Assembly (NCBI GenBank): GCA_003971905.1
Contig: RSEE01000009.1
Location: 372,001-436,000 of the forward strand
Length of the DNA stretch: 64,000 nucleotides
Direction: 5' to 3'
Source: Moniliella sp. 'wahieum'
Taxonomy: Eukaryota > Basidiomycota > Moniliellomycetes > Moniliellales > Moniliellaceae
The position numbers and the translations under genes are program-made. Positions within the stretch are counted from its first letter, which is position 1; every line of letters begins with the position of its first letter. The notes beneath the pieces are model-generated. The model worked only from the letters and a program-made list of their open reading frames with translations. It was not told the DNA's origin and made no database searches. Shown in pieces: positions 1-11,286 of this stretch.

Positions 1-243
1 CCCTTCGGCTAGGATTGAAGGCTGGACCGAAAAGGACGAGCCACCATCCTATTGGAGTGGCAACGAGTCCTCTTCTGCGGCTACGACCGCCCCAGCCCCC
101 GCTCCCACCCCCGCCTCTGCAACCACCCCGCTCCTGCCAGCAAGGGCGGTGTGATTGCCTCGGCGGCACCAGTGCTACGGGACCTGCAGAAGGAGGCGGC
201 TGTTTTTACGCCTGCCAGTGTACGCCGGAAGGCACGGGAATAG
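1..243 (+). CDS. 3' end of an unidentified protein gene (partial)
   Basis: The left edge cuts into a gene whose stop codon (TAG) lies at 241-243. One frame opens at the edge with an acidic, aromatic stretch (IEGWTEKDEPPSYWSG), runs into an Ala/Pro/Thr linker and then stops. A neighbouring frame picks up at about 135 with SKGGVIASAAPVLRDLQKEA and ends VRRKARE. A single lost base in the C-rich linker would join the two, as in other genes of this window. The conserved-looking C-terminal motif (LRDLQKEA, then TPASVRRK) resembles tails of RNA-processing proteins, but I do not recognise the family with confidence. No start is visible. Confidence 0.5.
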
Positions 244-815
244 CTTGAGTCATGCATTGTAACGCCATCAGCGACTATGCCGTCCCAAAGAGCAGCAGGA
301 AATGGACCGAGCGAACTGTGGGTAGTTGAGCGCTCGCAACCAGGTTGGTACAGTTTGGCCAGTCCACGCTCCCCCGCCAGAAATGGCTGATGGATGGGGG
401 AGTCACTCTACGCGGCAAGCAGAAGCTCGTCACTTGGGCGGAGTAGTATTTTGACCCCCTCGGTACAGCGATTCGCGTCGGAGTTTTGAGATGGTTGGCC
501 TCGATGCCCGATGGGCCTCTTGTGCAATATGAAATGGTCCATGTGACACGAGAAATTGAAATTGAGCGGAAGGGACATGATGCATGATGCATGATGCATG
601 AGATCTGGGACAGTTCTCACTTGAGTGTGATATTCCGTGTCGTGATGCTTGTGACATGTGACATGTGTCATGTGACGCCGCATGTCACATGTGACACACC
701 CTGGAGACTGAACGTTCAAATTGAACGTGGGTGGCTTGGGCTGGGGCTACGCTGAGCAACATCAGCCTCGGTCGCAGGCTCGGCCGCGTTCAGCAAGACC
801 CGCATCCTCCCCGCC
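244..815. other. Intergenic region with palindromic short repeats
   Basis: No credible gene is visible. The stretch holds a GATGCATG run at about 577-600 and a cluster of overlapping ACATGTGA/TCACATGT dyads at 651-696, just upstream of the JAC1 start at 816. The small ORFs in both directions here are low-complexity products of these repeats. Confidence 0.6.
651..696. repeat. CATGTGA dyad cluster upstream of JAC1
   Basis: Five copies of the ACATGTG/CACATGT core are packed into 46 bases in alternating orientation, so the block can fold on itself or offer several copies of a symmetric protein site. The same motif recurs in other intergenic regions of the window (for example near 5685, 25830 and 42080-42135). 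It lies about 120 bases before the JAC1 ATG, so a promoter role is possible, but the sequence alone does not show one. Confidence 0.6.
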
Positions 816-1511
816 ATGCTGCCTTTCCGCCTCGCACGCCCGGCGCTGGCGCTGGAGGCGCGTGTAGCGCTGGTGCGCGCGCTGCATGCGACACTCCGCG
901 TCGGGACTCCCCCCGACTACTACCAGCTGCTGGCGCCCCACCTCGCCAACGCCTCGCTCGGCGCCAAATGGGCGGTGGACGCCGGGGCGCTCAAGGCAGC
1001 CTGGCGCCGCGCCCAGGCGCTCACCCACCCCGATCGCATGGTCAACGCCACCCCCGCCGAACAGCAGGCTGCAGCAGAGCGCTCAGCCGTTGTCAACCGA
1101 GCGTACGAAACACTACGGGACCCCCTGCCCCGCGCTACCTACCTTGTACGCACCCCTCTCCCCTCCCCCCACCCCCCGCATCACGCATTGCCTAACTCCT
1201 TTGCTCTCTTTTAGCTCGAGACCTACACTCCTGCCAACATTGACGAAGAGGCGCGTCTGACCGATCCGGTGCTGTTGGCGCATGTGTTCGAGTTGCAAGA
1301 GCAGTTGGAGGAGGCGGAGGACAAGGAAGCGTTCCAGGATGTCTTGGCAACCGCCCAACCGCCCCTGGCCGAGGCGGAACAGGCCATTGCCGACCAACTG
1401 GCCGCCGAGGCCCCCGATTGGGAGGTGATCAAGAGCCAAATCGCTAGCCTCAAGTACTTTGGCAACATTATCCAGCAAGCCCGCCAGGGCTTGAGTCAAT
1501 TCGACGAATAA
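816..1511 (+). CDS. JAC1: Mitochondrial J-domain co-chaperone Jac1/HscB (Hsc20)
   Basis: Jac1/HscB proteins bring the Fe-S scaffold Isu to mitochondrial Hsp70 and stimulate its ATPase during cluster transfer. The product is 208 residues in two exons (816-1145 and 1215-1511) around a 69-nt intron (GTACGC...TTTTAG, 1146-1214), with frame intact throughout. The first 30 residues are Arg/Leu/Ala rich and lack acidic runs, as expected of a mitochondrial presequence. The J domain follows, with PDYYQLLAP and the essential HPD at residues 71-73, then AYETLRDPLPRATYL just before the intron. Exon 2 is the HscB C-terminal helical domain (PVLLAHVFELQEQLEEAED), which contacts the scaffold. The length is close to yeast Jac1. 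It is one of the few genes here with no apparent sequence error. Confidence 0.95.
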
Positions 1512-2649
1512 GGTCTCTCCTCCCCGCCCGCAACCAACGACTGAACGTTCTGTGTCTGTCTCTTTTCCTCTTTCCACTATAATGTGTCGTATATCCCTTC
1601 GGCTCTCTACACCACTATTGCATACTCGGCAACTAGTTACGGCCCCAGCTTGACTGGGGCCCGAACAAGGATGACATCCTAGCTCCCTCGGTAAACGGAG
1701 TCCAATTCAAATGAGACGCAAGTGCCACAGACTGCAGGGAGGGAAAAGGGGTGAGTTGTTGTTGCAGGAGGTAGAGCCTCCATCTGATTGCCTTGCCAGT
1801 TGCCTTGCCTCATGGGATATAGCAAGTCATGCTGCCCTCGACGAGCAGTATTATTGAGCCCTCTCGTCCGCGCGACATCCTTGTTCACGCTAGGCCATGA
1901 TCGTCGAAGCAAAGCTTGAACCACCACTGCATGATCGAGCCAGATCGAGGCGTTCAAAGGCGCCTCTGATGCCAAGTGGCGAGAAGCATACGGTCAGATA
2001 TGGTGGACGCAGTACGCGCATATCAAACAGGTCTTCTACCACCCACACACACGCCACCCAAGCTGGGTTTGGCTACAAGTGTTGGTGTTCCAAAACGATG
2101 GCACGATCTCATATCTCAACTCACTTTCAACACAACCGGACGAAATAGAACTGAGTACTGATTGCTGCGACCCCAGTATGAATCCAAGTAACGGGAAGCG
2201 AACATGGCCGTGACTCCATGGTATACCATTCCATTCGTCCCCTCCACCCCCTCCCCCGCCGGCCCAAAGAATGTTACAAATGAGAGTCGTACGTGCTTTA
2301 ATTCTTTTTCTCATAGGGAACGAGACGCGTAAATGGATTCAAGGGCACAGAGCGACACCAACACCAACCTGTACGGGCCGTGCGGAGCAGCAGGGCGCGG
2401 AAATCCGACATAATACCAGCCCCTTGAGGCGGCTGTCCAGGGTCAGGCCCGGTTATGCGCTGGCCACCGTCATGTTAAGGCGGGAGGAAGCAAAGAGCTC
2501 AGGACGACGATCCGGTTAAAGATGGTCCATGCCGAGGTAATGATAGCCAAGCAGACCAAGATCAAGAACCGAGCAAAGGTGCAGGGACCCGTAGCGTCTT
2601 TAGGAACAAACCGCCCGACTTGCGGGGGTGTGGGAAAAGTCGGGTCGGT
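1512..2649. other. Intergenic region between convergent JAC1 and ERG1
   Basis: This stretch lies between two convergently transcribed genes, so it should hold the 3' UTRs and polyadenylation signals of both. No ORF resembles a known protein, and no repeat array or RNA gene is visible. Confidence 0.6.
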
Positions 2650-4339
2650 TCATTCTGATCTCGGTAAAGACAATGGGCAAAAGACGGTGGTAGCCGTGTA
2701 GAGAACCATGATGCTGCGCAGGAAGAAGGCAGGGTACTCAGCCAAGGTAGCTTTGCGCACCACCGTCTTGCCCCGTTCCACGTGCCGATGCGGGAGGAAG
2801 AAGAGGGCATAGATGCTGTAGAGAGCCACGTTGAAAAATGGTAAAAGAGCAGTGCAGGCGAAGGCGTGGTACCCGACAAGAGACGGACCGGACCGTCAAC
2901 GTAGCTACCCCCCGCTCAAAGTACCTGAAGCAGCCTTCGCGCAGGACGCGCAAGTTATCGTCGGACGCGCCAAAGAGACTGTAGAGCGCGATAGCCAGTA
3001 CGTTGATCACGCTGGCCAAATTTTTACGGTCCCAGTGCCACTGGAGCAAAGCCGGGCGGACTTGAGGATCCCAACGGCGAAGATCCAGCTTACCGGGTTT
3101 GCGCTCGAGTGGGCTGCCCTTGCCGGGGTACCAGGCGCCGCCATTGAGAATGTTGGTGAGCAGTACCACGTCCCAGAATGCGACAGTCATACCGCCACCG
3201 GTCAAGGGGTGGCGCATGTTCATCGCATCTCCTACCACGACGCAGCCGGCGGAAACGGGACTGACCTTGTACGCTCGGGGGGAGGAAAGAGTTAGGCATG
3301 GTGCGCAACCGATTGGATCCTTTGCCCTGCTCGATCAGATCGAGTTCTTTGAGAAGAGCTTGGTCGAGGCCGGTAGGTAGGTAGGGCGCGACGTGATGAC
3401 GAATGTACTGGGCAAATCACCCTTGGTCGCACTGGGCTTTTGGTCGCCCGGGAAATCGATCAAGATTCGAGTGGAGTGGACAGCGATGGTGCCATCGGCA
3501 GCAGGCTTGGATTCGGCGATTTGATAGAGCAGAACGGGTCCACTGGGCGCCAGAACGACGTGGCCGTGGTGCGGTTGAGGCATGGGCGCGTGGTCCAACT
3601 CGAGCCCGACAAAGTGGCTGCGCAATGAGGTTTGATGGTGGTACCATAGGCACCGCGGAACTTGCTAAAGATGCCATCGGCCACGATGGTCATATCGGCC
3701 CGGATAGCCAGCTGTTCTTCCGTCTTGGTCTGGCCAGTCTTGCGCACCGCATTCACCCTGTGACATGGCCCAACGACGGGTCCTCTTCCAAGTCGCGCAC
3801 GGTAGCCTCGATACACGTGACGTTCTCCTGAGCCAACGCCTTAGCGCGGAGTTTCTGGATGAACCGACCGTGGTGGAACGCACGGCCTTCCAACCGACCA
3901 TCCTTTCCGACCAACCCACGTGTGGGGCTTGAGGTGCGCGACGGCGTCAGCGGAAGGGTACGGGATATGGACGCTCTCCTCGCCATTGAACACTTGGTAC
4001 CCGTGACGGGAACAGCTTCGATTCCTTCCATGGTGTCCAGCAAATCGAGGCACGCGAGTGCGCGCACTCCCCCGGGCTGCAACAGCTCCCCTACAATCCG
4101 ATCGGGCTCGCTCCAGTCCCGTTCGACCACGGCCACGGTGCGTCCGCTACGGCCGAGGGCGTAGGCGAGCGAAGCACCAACCACACCAGCTCCTACGATG
4201 GCAATGTCAAAGTGGGTGCTGGCGAGGTCCGAGGCGGCCACTGCAGGGGGGTGGCCAGCGAGGGGCTGATTTGGCCGCTAGGAACGGCCGGGATGGGGAA
4301 GTCAGGGTTAGCTTGCGGGTCGTCGAGGTAGTCGGTCAT
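2650..4339 (-). CDS. ERG1: Squalene epoxidase (squalene monooxygenase)
   Basis: Erg1 is the FAD- and NADPH-dependent ER enzyme that makes 2,3-oxidosqualene, the first oxygenation step of ergosterol synthesis and the target of allylamines. Visible in order: the Rossmann motif VGAGVVGASLAYALGRSGR; the family signature DRIVGELLQPGGVRAL; FHHGRF; the second flavin motif VGDAMNMRHPLTGGGMTVAF; GCFRYFERG; and a C-terminal hydrophobic region (FYHF...VALYSIYALFFLPHRH) ending at a TGA at 2650. The gene is read in pieces from all three frames. Shifts fall at the VPVTGYQVF segment, near KPHTWVGKDG, between TIKPH and HFVGLELDHAPM, after FERGG (G run) and in YHFFNVAL (T run), each explained by one lost base. 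The ATG at 4339 (MTDYLDDPQANPDF) is the likely start, with a change of frame before AASDLASTHFDIAIVG. Confidence 0.93.
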
Positions 4340-5288
4340 GGCGGTGGGGTGGTGGGGGGTGGTGGGTGGAGGGAGCCAAGCGACGGAGTTTTGACCCAAA
4401 GGCCAAGAAGAGGAAGATGCAAGAGGCGAAGAGGCGGTAGAAAGTGCTCGTCGGCGCCCCAAGGCAGAAGAGGCAATAATTGCTCCACCTGGCCCTGTCT
4501 ATCATGCATCAAATGCGCGGCTGGCTGCTATGGGGCGATGCCGGCCAGCGCGGCGGGGGCAGTGTGGCGGGTTGGGTCATGACCCCCTGGGGTGGAACGA
4601 GATTCTCACTTAAATTGCGGCTGCTTTTGAGAAGCTGACACTCTGGCAATCCGAGATCAGCGAAACGACGGGTGATACTTTCTTTCAACGGCCAGCGCCC
4701 AGCGGCCATCGCCTCTCCTTGCCACCGGCCCCCTGATGTATTCAATCGGGCCATCGCAGACGCACACCTCCCTACGAATCATTAAAAAACAATCATTAAT
4801 GAACGTTCAACGAACGCCACAGTGAGATGGGACGGTGGCAGAAACTCACAGGATGGGCTGCTATGCACCTCTGGATGTGCGGCGGCGATCATCACGCGCG
4901 TCACGCATCGACCCATCGATCACTATTACTGTCGTTGGAAGCAGTTCAAGTCCCTCACAGGCCTGAGCGCCTGAGCCTCAGGGCCTCAGGATCCCACTTG
5001 CGCGTAGCGCGTATCCCAGAGGTCTCTCTTTCAAACGCGAATGAAAACGGATGTCTCCTACAGAATATTGCCACAAGGAATGGCGGGTACTGAGGCTGAG
5101 GCCCTCTGAGGCGGCTTGAAGCTTGAGGCCCCTGAGGCCCAACCCTAACCCTGAGGCTCAGGCCTGAGGAGGCCAGATGTACCTCTCAATAGACGCATTT
5201 CGTCCATGTTGTTGATGAAGTGATCGACACATGGATAAACTGGAAGCTTTTCACTTATTGAAGCCTCCAGCTTGGCAGTGGTGCCACC

Positions 5289-5304
5289 GGGGGGGGGGGG
5301 GGGG
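5289..5304. repeat. Poly-G tract (16 G)
   Basis: Sixteen consecutive G residues follow a CCACC stretch. The tract could form a G-quadruplex. Its true length is doubtful because short homopolymers elsewhere in this window appear to have lost bases. Confidence 0.8.
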
Positions 5305-6065
5305 TGCGGCGGGCGAAAACGATGTGCTTCGAAGAGGCGCATAACATTTCCTCTGGTCTCAGATCTCAGTTCGTATGGTAGACACGGTTGCTGCACCTTC
5401 TGATGCACAGACCGCACAGTGGCTCAAACGAAAGGTACCTACGATCCTAATATGTGGCCACATGTCCTCAGTATCCCACAGCTCGGCCTCGACCGGATTT
5501 CCTTAAGCTTAATTGGTGCTGCCTAATACGAGCGTCACTCGCGTCACTAGTTACTATAGTGCCTGTATAAATAGCCTTTTTTGCTCACAAAAGATGAGGG
5601 GGGCTACTGCACTCTCCACAGCAGAGGTGCGTCAGAGAGAAAACTGTTGTTGACCACCAGTGGTCTAGAGCCCATCGACCTTCAGTGACATGTGACACGT
5701 GGCCCGATGCAATGCACACAGTACACCGGGCAGTGGGTCCAGGTCCTTCCACATATGCTTCCACTGGCCTCCGAGCCCGGAGCCTCTCGCGGCCCATAGT
5801 CTATCTCTCCTTACCTCTCTGGAATACAATCTCCACTCCCCATGGCCAGCATCGCTAGCTAGGCCCGCGATAACTGTCGTGAATGTTTGGCAAAAGAGTT
5901 GATGTAGGGTCAGCTAAGAATCGAAGGGACCGATGAGAAGACAAGGAGGAGAGTGTAACTTTGTGCGGAGAAGGGAAAAGCCGCAGCCCAGGTTAGTAGG
6001 GGCTCCGATCCAAACGGGTGGAGAGGAGAAGGACGGCTGGGGTACTACAGGGTCATACGACAATG

Positions 6066-6083
6066 ATATTGGTATCAGAGAAG
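6066..6083 (+). other. Primer-binding-site-like motif of an LTR element (weak)
   Basis: ATTGGTATCAGAG matches the motif that often follows the 5' LTR of Ty1/copia elements primed by tRNA-Met. No matching pair of LTRs, and no gag or pol remains, were found around it, and the initiator tRNA gene in this same window (3' end GGTAGCTA) would not pair with it beyond TGGTA. It is recorded as a possible relic only. Confidence 0.2.
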
Positions 6084-7805
6084 CAGGACGCGGACCCCGT
6101 CTCGTGAGCTATACTCTGACATTAGCCATATGCCAGCCGAACACCATACACGTCATATATATTAGTCCCCGAGCTCGGTTACGAGACTCAGCCCTCAAAA
6201 GCTGGTTCGGTCCGGGATCGAGGGGAAGCTAGTGAAGTGTAACGTTGTTAATCTACTGACTATACATACTCTGTGTAGACCGCCTGTTTTTGCTTAACCC
6301 GGTATATACCGTCCTTGACTTGCTCCGGCTAGCCGTCCAATAGTTTCTATATATCCCCTCCCGAGAGCTACAATAAGGAGGGGGGGTTCCACCTTTTCCC
6401 ACGCCGGATGAGCACGACAGGTGGCAGCCAGGGATGGAGTTGCGATCATGCCATCATCTCATCGGGGGGGGACTACTTTTGATTAATCACATCTGGAGAG
6501 GTACCTGCGCGCCGTAGGAGGGGTTGCTGCTGTATCCACACTGAGTATTGAGGGGAAAGGGGATGGGGACCAAAATGGCTCGAATGGGAGTTGAAAAATC
6601 GAACGGATCGCAGGATTAGCTTTTATTGGTCAGAGAGACGCGTAAATAACGCGTACTATGGGCGATCGGGATGGGAGCTGCTGCAGACGATCCGTATTAC
6701 AAGCACAGCATATATAGAAGTAGAAGTACCACACTCTCAGGCCCTGCGCTCATATATAATCGCACGTCTTTTTCGCTCTTCTTGTCCTGTCCTTTTGGCT
6801 TGTTCCAGACCTGTGCTTAATTGCTGTGGTGCTGATGGATGTGTTGCCTTATTGCCCACAAACTGCAGCAGTGCTGCTGTCTGCCGAGCAAGGCCGAGCT
6901 TGGTCTGTTGCCTTGGCGCGGGACGAGGGGATGAAAATGATTATAAGATTAACGTTTAACCCCCGCCTTCAAGCTTCCAACTTCTTCGCCCGCTATGCTC
7001 TTCCCCCCTGGGACAGTTGTTTTGGACCACTATTCATCCGCTTTTATTGGGCGTTGGACAAACATCAACGGCTTTAATCGGATGCATGATTGCCCAGAAA
7101 AAACCTTAAGCTTAAAGATAAGCTGGTAACCTTGGGTGCGTACTGGGCGCCTAAAACGCGCAAATGCACACAGCCTACTGCCAGGGACATTTCGGCGAGG
7201 CAGTCACCGGCCACCGGACGAGCAGCATGCTCACCGGTTGCTGCGTACATGGAAGCCAGGTATGGGCCGCGAGAGGAGGCAGTGATGATGCTTGATAGCA
7301 GGAGAGCCCTCGGTTGCGTCGGCGCCGAAGGCTGCGTTGAACGTTGAAGCTGTTGAAGGTGGGCGTGCCAGCCAGCGCCCAGCATGCAGGAAGCGAGTGG
7401 GCCAACGGGTACGTACTGCCGGCTGCTGGGCCTCATCTGGATCTGGGCGTGTAGGGTCCTGCGGCGTCGCCTGCCTGCCCAGTGCGTGCGCGAGCGTCCC
7501 CGCAGGCCCAGGCGCCGCCGGCACAGCGCGCCGGTGTGTGCTGCGCCAAGCCACCTGGCCGGTCGCAGCCGGGGTAAACAAACAAAGGGGCGCCCACCCA
7601 CACCTGCGCCGTGCCGCGGCGGGGTGCTGCGGGGGGGCGCTGCTGCGGGTATTGGAGCTTCGGCGGCATCCAAGCGCTGGGGAGCGTCTGCTGGGCGGCG
7701 CTGGGCGTGGGCCTGCCGTGGCTGCCTTTGCCTCTGCTGGGGGCGGAGCAGCCCGCCCACCCCCCCCCTCCACCACCTCCGCCGTTACCGCCGCCGCCTC
7801 CCACC

Positions 7806-10800
7806 ATGGCCGCTGCCGACGCCGCTGCCGAGAGGCTGCTCGCCACCTACTTCGCCCCCCAGCCCTCCGAGGTAATCGCCGCCCTTCTCCCCGCCCCGCC
7901 CGAGCGCCCCCCCGCCCTGCTCCACGACATCCAGCTTGCCCCCCTCCTCGACGTGGCCAGCACCGTACCCACCCTCGCGACAGACCAGGCAGCCGACTGG
8001 CGCACCCTTGGCTCCGCCCTCCCGCCGCTCCCACGGTACGAATGTCCCCTGCAGCCCACGCCCACGCCCACGCCCACGCCTGCACCCACACCCACACCTT
8101 CGTCCCGCCACTCAAAAGCTGCCCCATCCCTCCACCCTACCTCGCCTCCTTCGAAGCCCACCTCTCCCGCTCACGACCGAGCTGCCAATCAGCCCAAATC
8201 TCGTGGCGGTTGGAGACGCATGCTGGGCATCAGCGAGCCACCCCCTTCGTCCCACCCTGACACCTCTTCGTCGGCCCGTCGCTTTTTTGGCCGCAAAAAG
8301 CCCGCCTCGCTTCTCCCCATCATTCCCCCCGCGCCCCCACAGACGGACAAGTCCAAGATGTCGCCCGCGACGGACGCCAAGCTTCCCTCTTCCCCCATCA
8401 CTCCCACTTCCTCATACCCTCCAGTACCGGCTCCAGTGTACCGACCGGCATCACCACCGCCCCCTCTTCCGCCAACAGCCTCTTCACTCTGGCGCCGCCG
8501 GCGCTGCTTCTGCCGCCTCTGCCGTGAGCGCCTCCCCACCCCATCCCAAGCGGACCACCCTTCCCCCCACCCCCCCTCGTCCTACCGCCCCCAACCAACT
8601 ACGACTGCTGCCTTCCCCGCCCAACCGCAAAACCGGTTCGACCGGTTCGACATTTGTGTTCGACATGGAAGCAGCGCGGACCAAAGCAGCCCCTTCCTGG
8701 GCTCACCTAGCCAGCATCCACAACCGCTTTCCTGCGTTGAACCCAGTGGAGCCGACTCATCCTGGTTCCACCCCAACCTCCACCTCCGCCTCACCCTCAA
8801 CTCCAACGCACCCCCTACGTGCCCACACTACGCTACACCCCCCCGCAGGCCCAGGGAGGCAGTTTTCTATGCCAACTGAGCAAAGCAGAGCTTTTGCTTC
8901 TCTATAGTCTCGGCGTCTTGGACGCCAATGATTTGCCCCCCTTTCCAGAGGAAGGGACTCCTGTCCCAGCCGACAGTGGGGATGAAGGCATGCCCCACCC
9001 AACCGAGTACGCCAGTACTCTCCTCGAGGTGGCAGCTGCCTCCGTGGTAGAAAAGTTCATGATGGCCCGTGGGACGTTTCAACGCCACGCCTCAACGCGA
9101 GCGGGACGGTACGCCAGTGCAGCTTCGCAAGCTGGGTCCGAATTTGGCTCTCAAGCAGGACCCAGCACACGTCTTGCTTCTTCGATTGACACGCCCCTTG
9201 ATGACACTGAATCGTTTGCTGATGCGCTGGAGGACGCAACGGCCAGTACCGTGTTCCGGACACACATTGAACTAATACGAGAGCTGGCCTCCCTCCCGGA
9301 TCCTAGAATCCCGGCTCCGCTTTTGATGTACGCACGACTCTTTTGGTTCTGTTTGCGCTGGCCATCACAGGCGACTGACTTTTTACCATTTTTTTTCTGC
9401 TCAGATGGGAGCGCCGGCGTGTGGCTCAGATGCACCTCCATCGCCCCCTGCGCGCATTGTACGACCGTGCATCTGCCTCTGCCCTTCCCCCTCCCCTCGC
9501 CTTTCCCAACTCAAATCTGCCACCGAAACTGTATACTCAACGCTCCAAACGATTTTGGCCCAGCTAGAGACCCATTGGCCAGCGGCACAAGGGACGGCCT
9601 ATCTGGCTGTGGTGGATGACCGTCAAGCTGTTCCGCTTGTCTCTGGGCTTGGTCCCGCCTCGACCCTGACAAGCACTCGTCGTTCTCGGCTCTTCAGTCC
9701 CGAGGCGCATACGCTGCTCAATCAGGAGGCCGGCTTGGTGGTGCCGGATCTCAGGTCGGACTGTCGCTTTGCTCATCCTTCCATTGGGAAGGAAGAAGGA
9801 AGCAGCGGTTCTGGCGTGGATGAGGCACGTTTCTTTGCGTCTCTTCCTATTTTGGCTTCGTCAGGAGAAGTAGTGGCGATGGTATGCGTGACGGGGACCC
9901 AACCCTGGGTAAACCAAAGCAACAGTGGCCCAATGTGGTGGTCCGCGGACCACGTCACGGCGCTGGCCAAGGCAGCGATGGACGTGTCGACGGTGCTGGA
10001 GCATGCGGATCTGAGTTGGGCCCAGTTGACCAAGCAACGGATGCTAGATCGTATGTATCCATCCTTGTCCTCTTTCCCAATGTGTGGTCTGGCAATTCCA
10101 TTGACACGTCTCACCACCACGTCTGTGGCCTGTTCCTTACTTTGCTGCTTGTAGAATCCATCCGTCTCCAAGCCGGGATCAGCTCGTTGGGGTTCATGCA
10201 CGATGCGCCCTTGTTGGCCTCAGGCGTACGCCGGTCTGTGGTCCGGCTGGGTCTCCCCTCGATAGTCTCCCCGCTGGCCTGGACGAGGAAGTGGAAGCCG
10301 AGTTGGAGCAGGAACACGTTCGCTCCGCCTTTCAAGAACGGATGGGGTCCCAGGGGGAGCCCAGCGGTCCTCCCAACCTGCGCCCGCGCTGAACCAAGTG
10401 GGTACACTTCTTACCCGTGCGCTCTGCCACGGCCTGGGTGCCGACCTGGTCTACCTTGCCCGTAAGCCCGTCTCTCGGCGTGGTCCTCACTTGCTTCCCA
10501 CCGGCACGCCCTGGACCATGGTGGCGCATACCTGGGGTCCATCGCCCGCTATGGGAAGTGACCTGCTTACCATTCTGCCCCTTAACGCAGAAGCGCATGA
10601 CCTCTCGGACCACCGAGGCCTTCCTGCGTTCTTTTACCACCTTCCCGCCTCCGGGGGGGCTCCTACAGTCCCGTGGGCCGTTCCACCCGGCTCCGAACGG
10701 CTGTTCCGAGCTGGGGCAATGGTCAATAGTGGATTGATCAAAACCACCCTACCACCTTGTCGCAATTCACTTTGGTTGCTGTATTTCAGTCAAGCACGCA

Positions 10801-11286
10801 TCTGCTTTCCGCGTCCGAGCAAGCCTTCCTTGCCTTTCTCGCCACCTCGGCCCCGACTTGGCTCCGTCAAGCCGACGGCCTCGACACCCACCTCCGCACT
10901 TGGGAGAACCAAGGCGAACGACCGACGACGCTTCCGCCGCCGCCACCTCGATCGTCGGTGCGTGCCTCGGCCGCACGATCGGTTCGATCTCAACGCTCCC
11001 AGCGCTCCCAACCCCCCCAACCCCCGCAACCTACTTGGTCCAACCACCTCACCACCTCGCCCATGCACCCTCCAACTCGAATTTTCCCCTGGCAGGGTCA
11101 GGCAGCCCACCTTCGTCCCATTCCCAGCCGCCGCCCGATGCGGCGGCGGCAGCGGCGGCGGTATTTGCGCCGGCGGCGGCGCGAACGCGGCAGGAAGAAG
11201 CCATGTTGGGGCTGGCGGCGGCCAAGATGATGCAGAGTGCCTATACCCGTCGGCGGGAAGCGCAGAATGAAGCGTCGGCGTCGTAA
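7806..11286 (+). CDS. GAF-like domain protein with long Pro/Ser-rich N-terminus
   Basis: The start at 7806 sits in a good context (CCACCATGG). The first 350 or so residues are Pro/Ser/Thr rich and disordered. A folded region follows: LSKAELLLLYSLGVLDANDL, an acidic helical stretch, then after an intron (9328-9404, GTACGC...CTCAG) a GAF-like module with LVVPDLRSDCRFAHPSI and a core strand motif (ARFFASLPIL, then GEVVAMVCVTGTQPW). A second intron lies at 10051-10154 (GTATGT...TGTAG). A further segment (TLVAVFQSS, then LSASEQAFLAFLA) looks like the end of a second GAF-type sheet. The C-terminus (QEEAMLGLAAAKMMQSAYTRRREAQ) is helical and basic and ends TAA at 11284-11286. GAF domains bind small ligands or light-sensing pigments; the ligand here is unknown. 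Reading requires several frame changes in C-rich runs, so residue numbers are approximate. Confidence 0.7.

Larger units (their letters stand above)
4340..7805. other. 3.5 kb gene-poor intergenic region
   Basis: No ORF here has a recognisable domain or plausible composition. Visible structure includes a run of GGCCTGAGG-type repeats at about 4965-5175 with a short CCTAACCCTGAG stretch near 5140, a 16-G homopolymer at 5289-5304, a GTGACATGTGACACGTGG dyad at 5684-5701, a retroelement primer-site-like motif near 6068, several TATATA stretches at 6150-6360 and a purine-rich stretch around 6370-6560. It could hold unrecognised non-coding RNA or eroded elements. Confidence 0.5.

Noticed and set aside
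5135-5160. Interstitial telomere repeat (CCTAACCCT)
   Set aside because: Only about one and a half units occur, within a larger CCTGAGG-type repeat.
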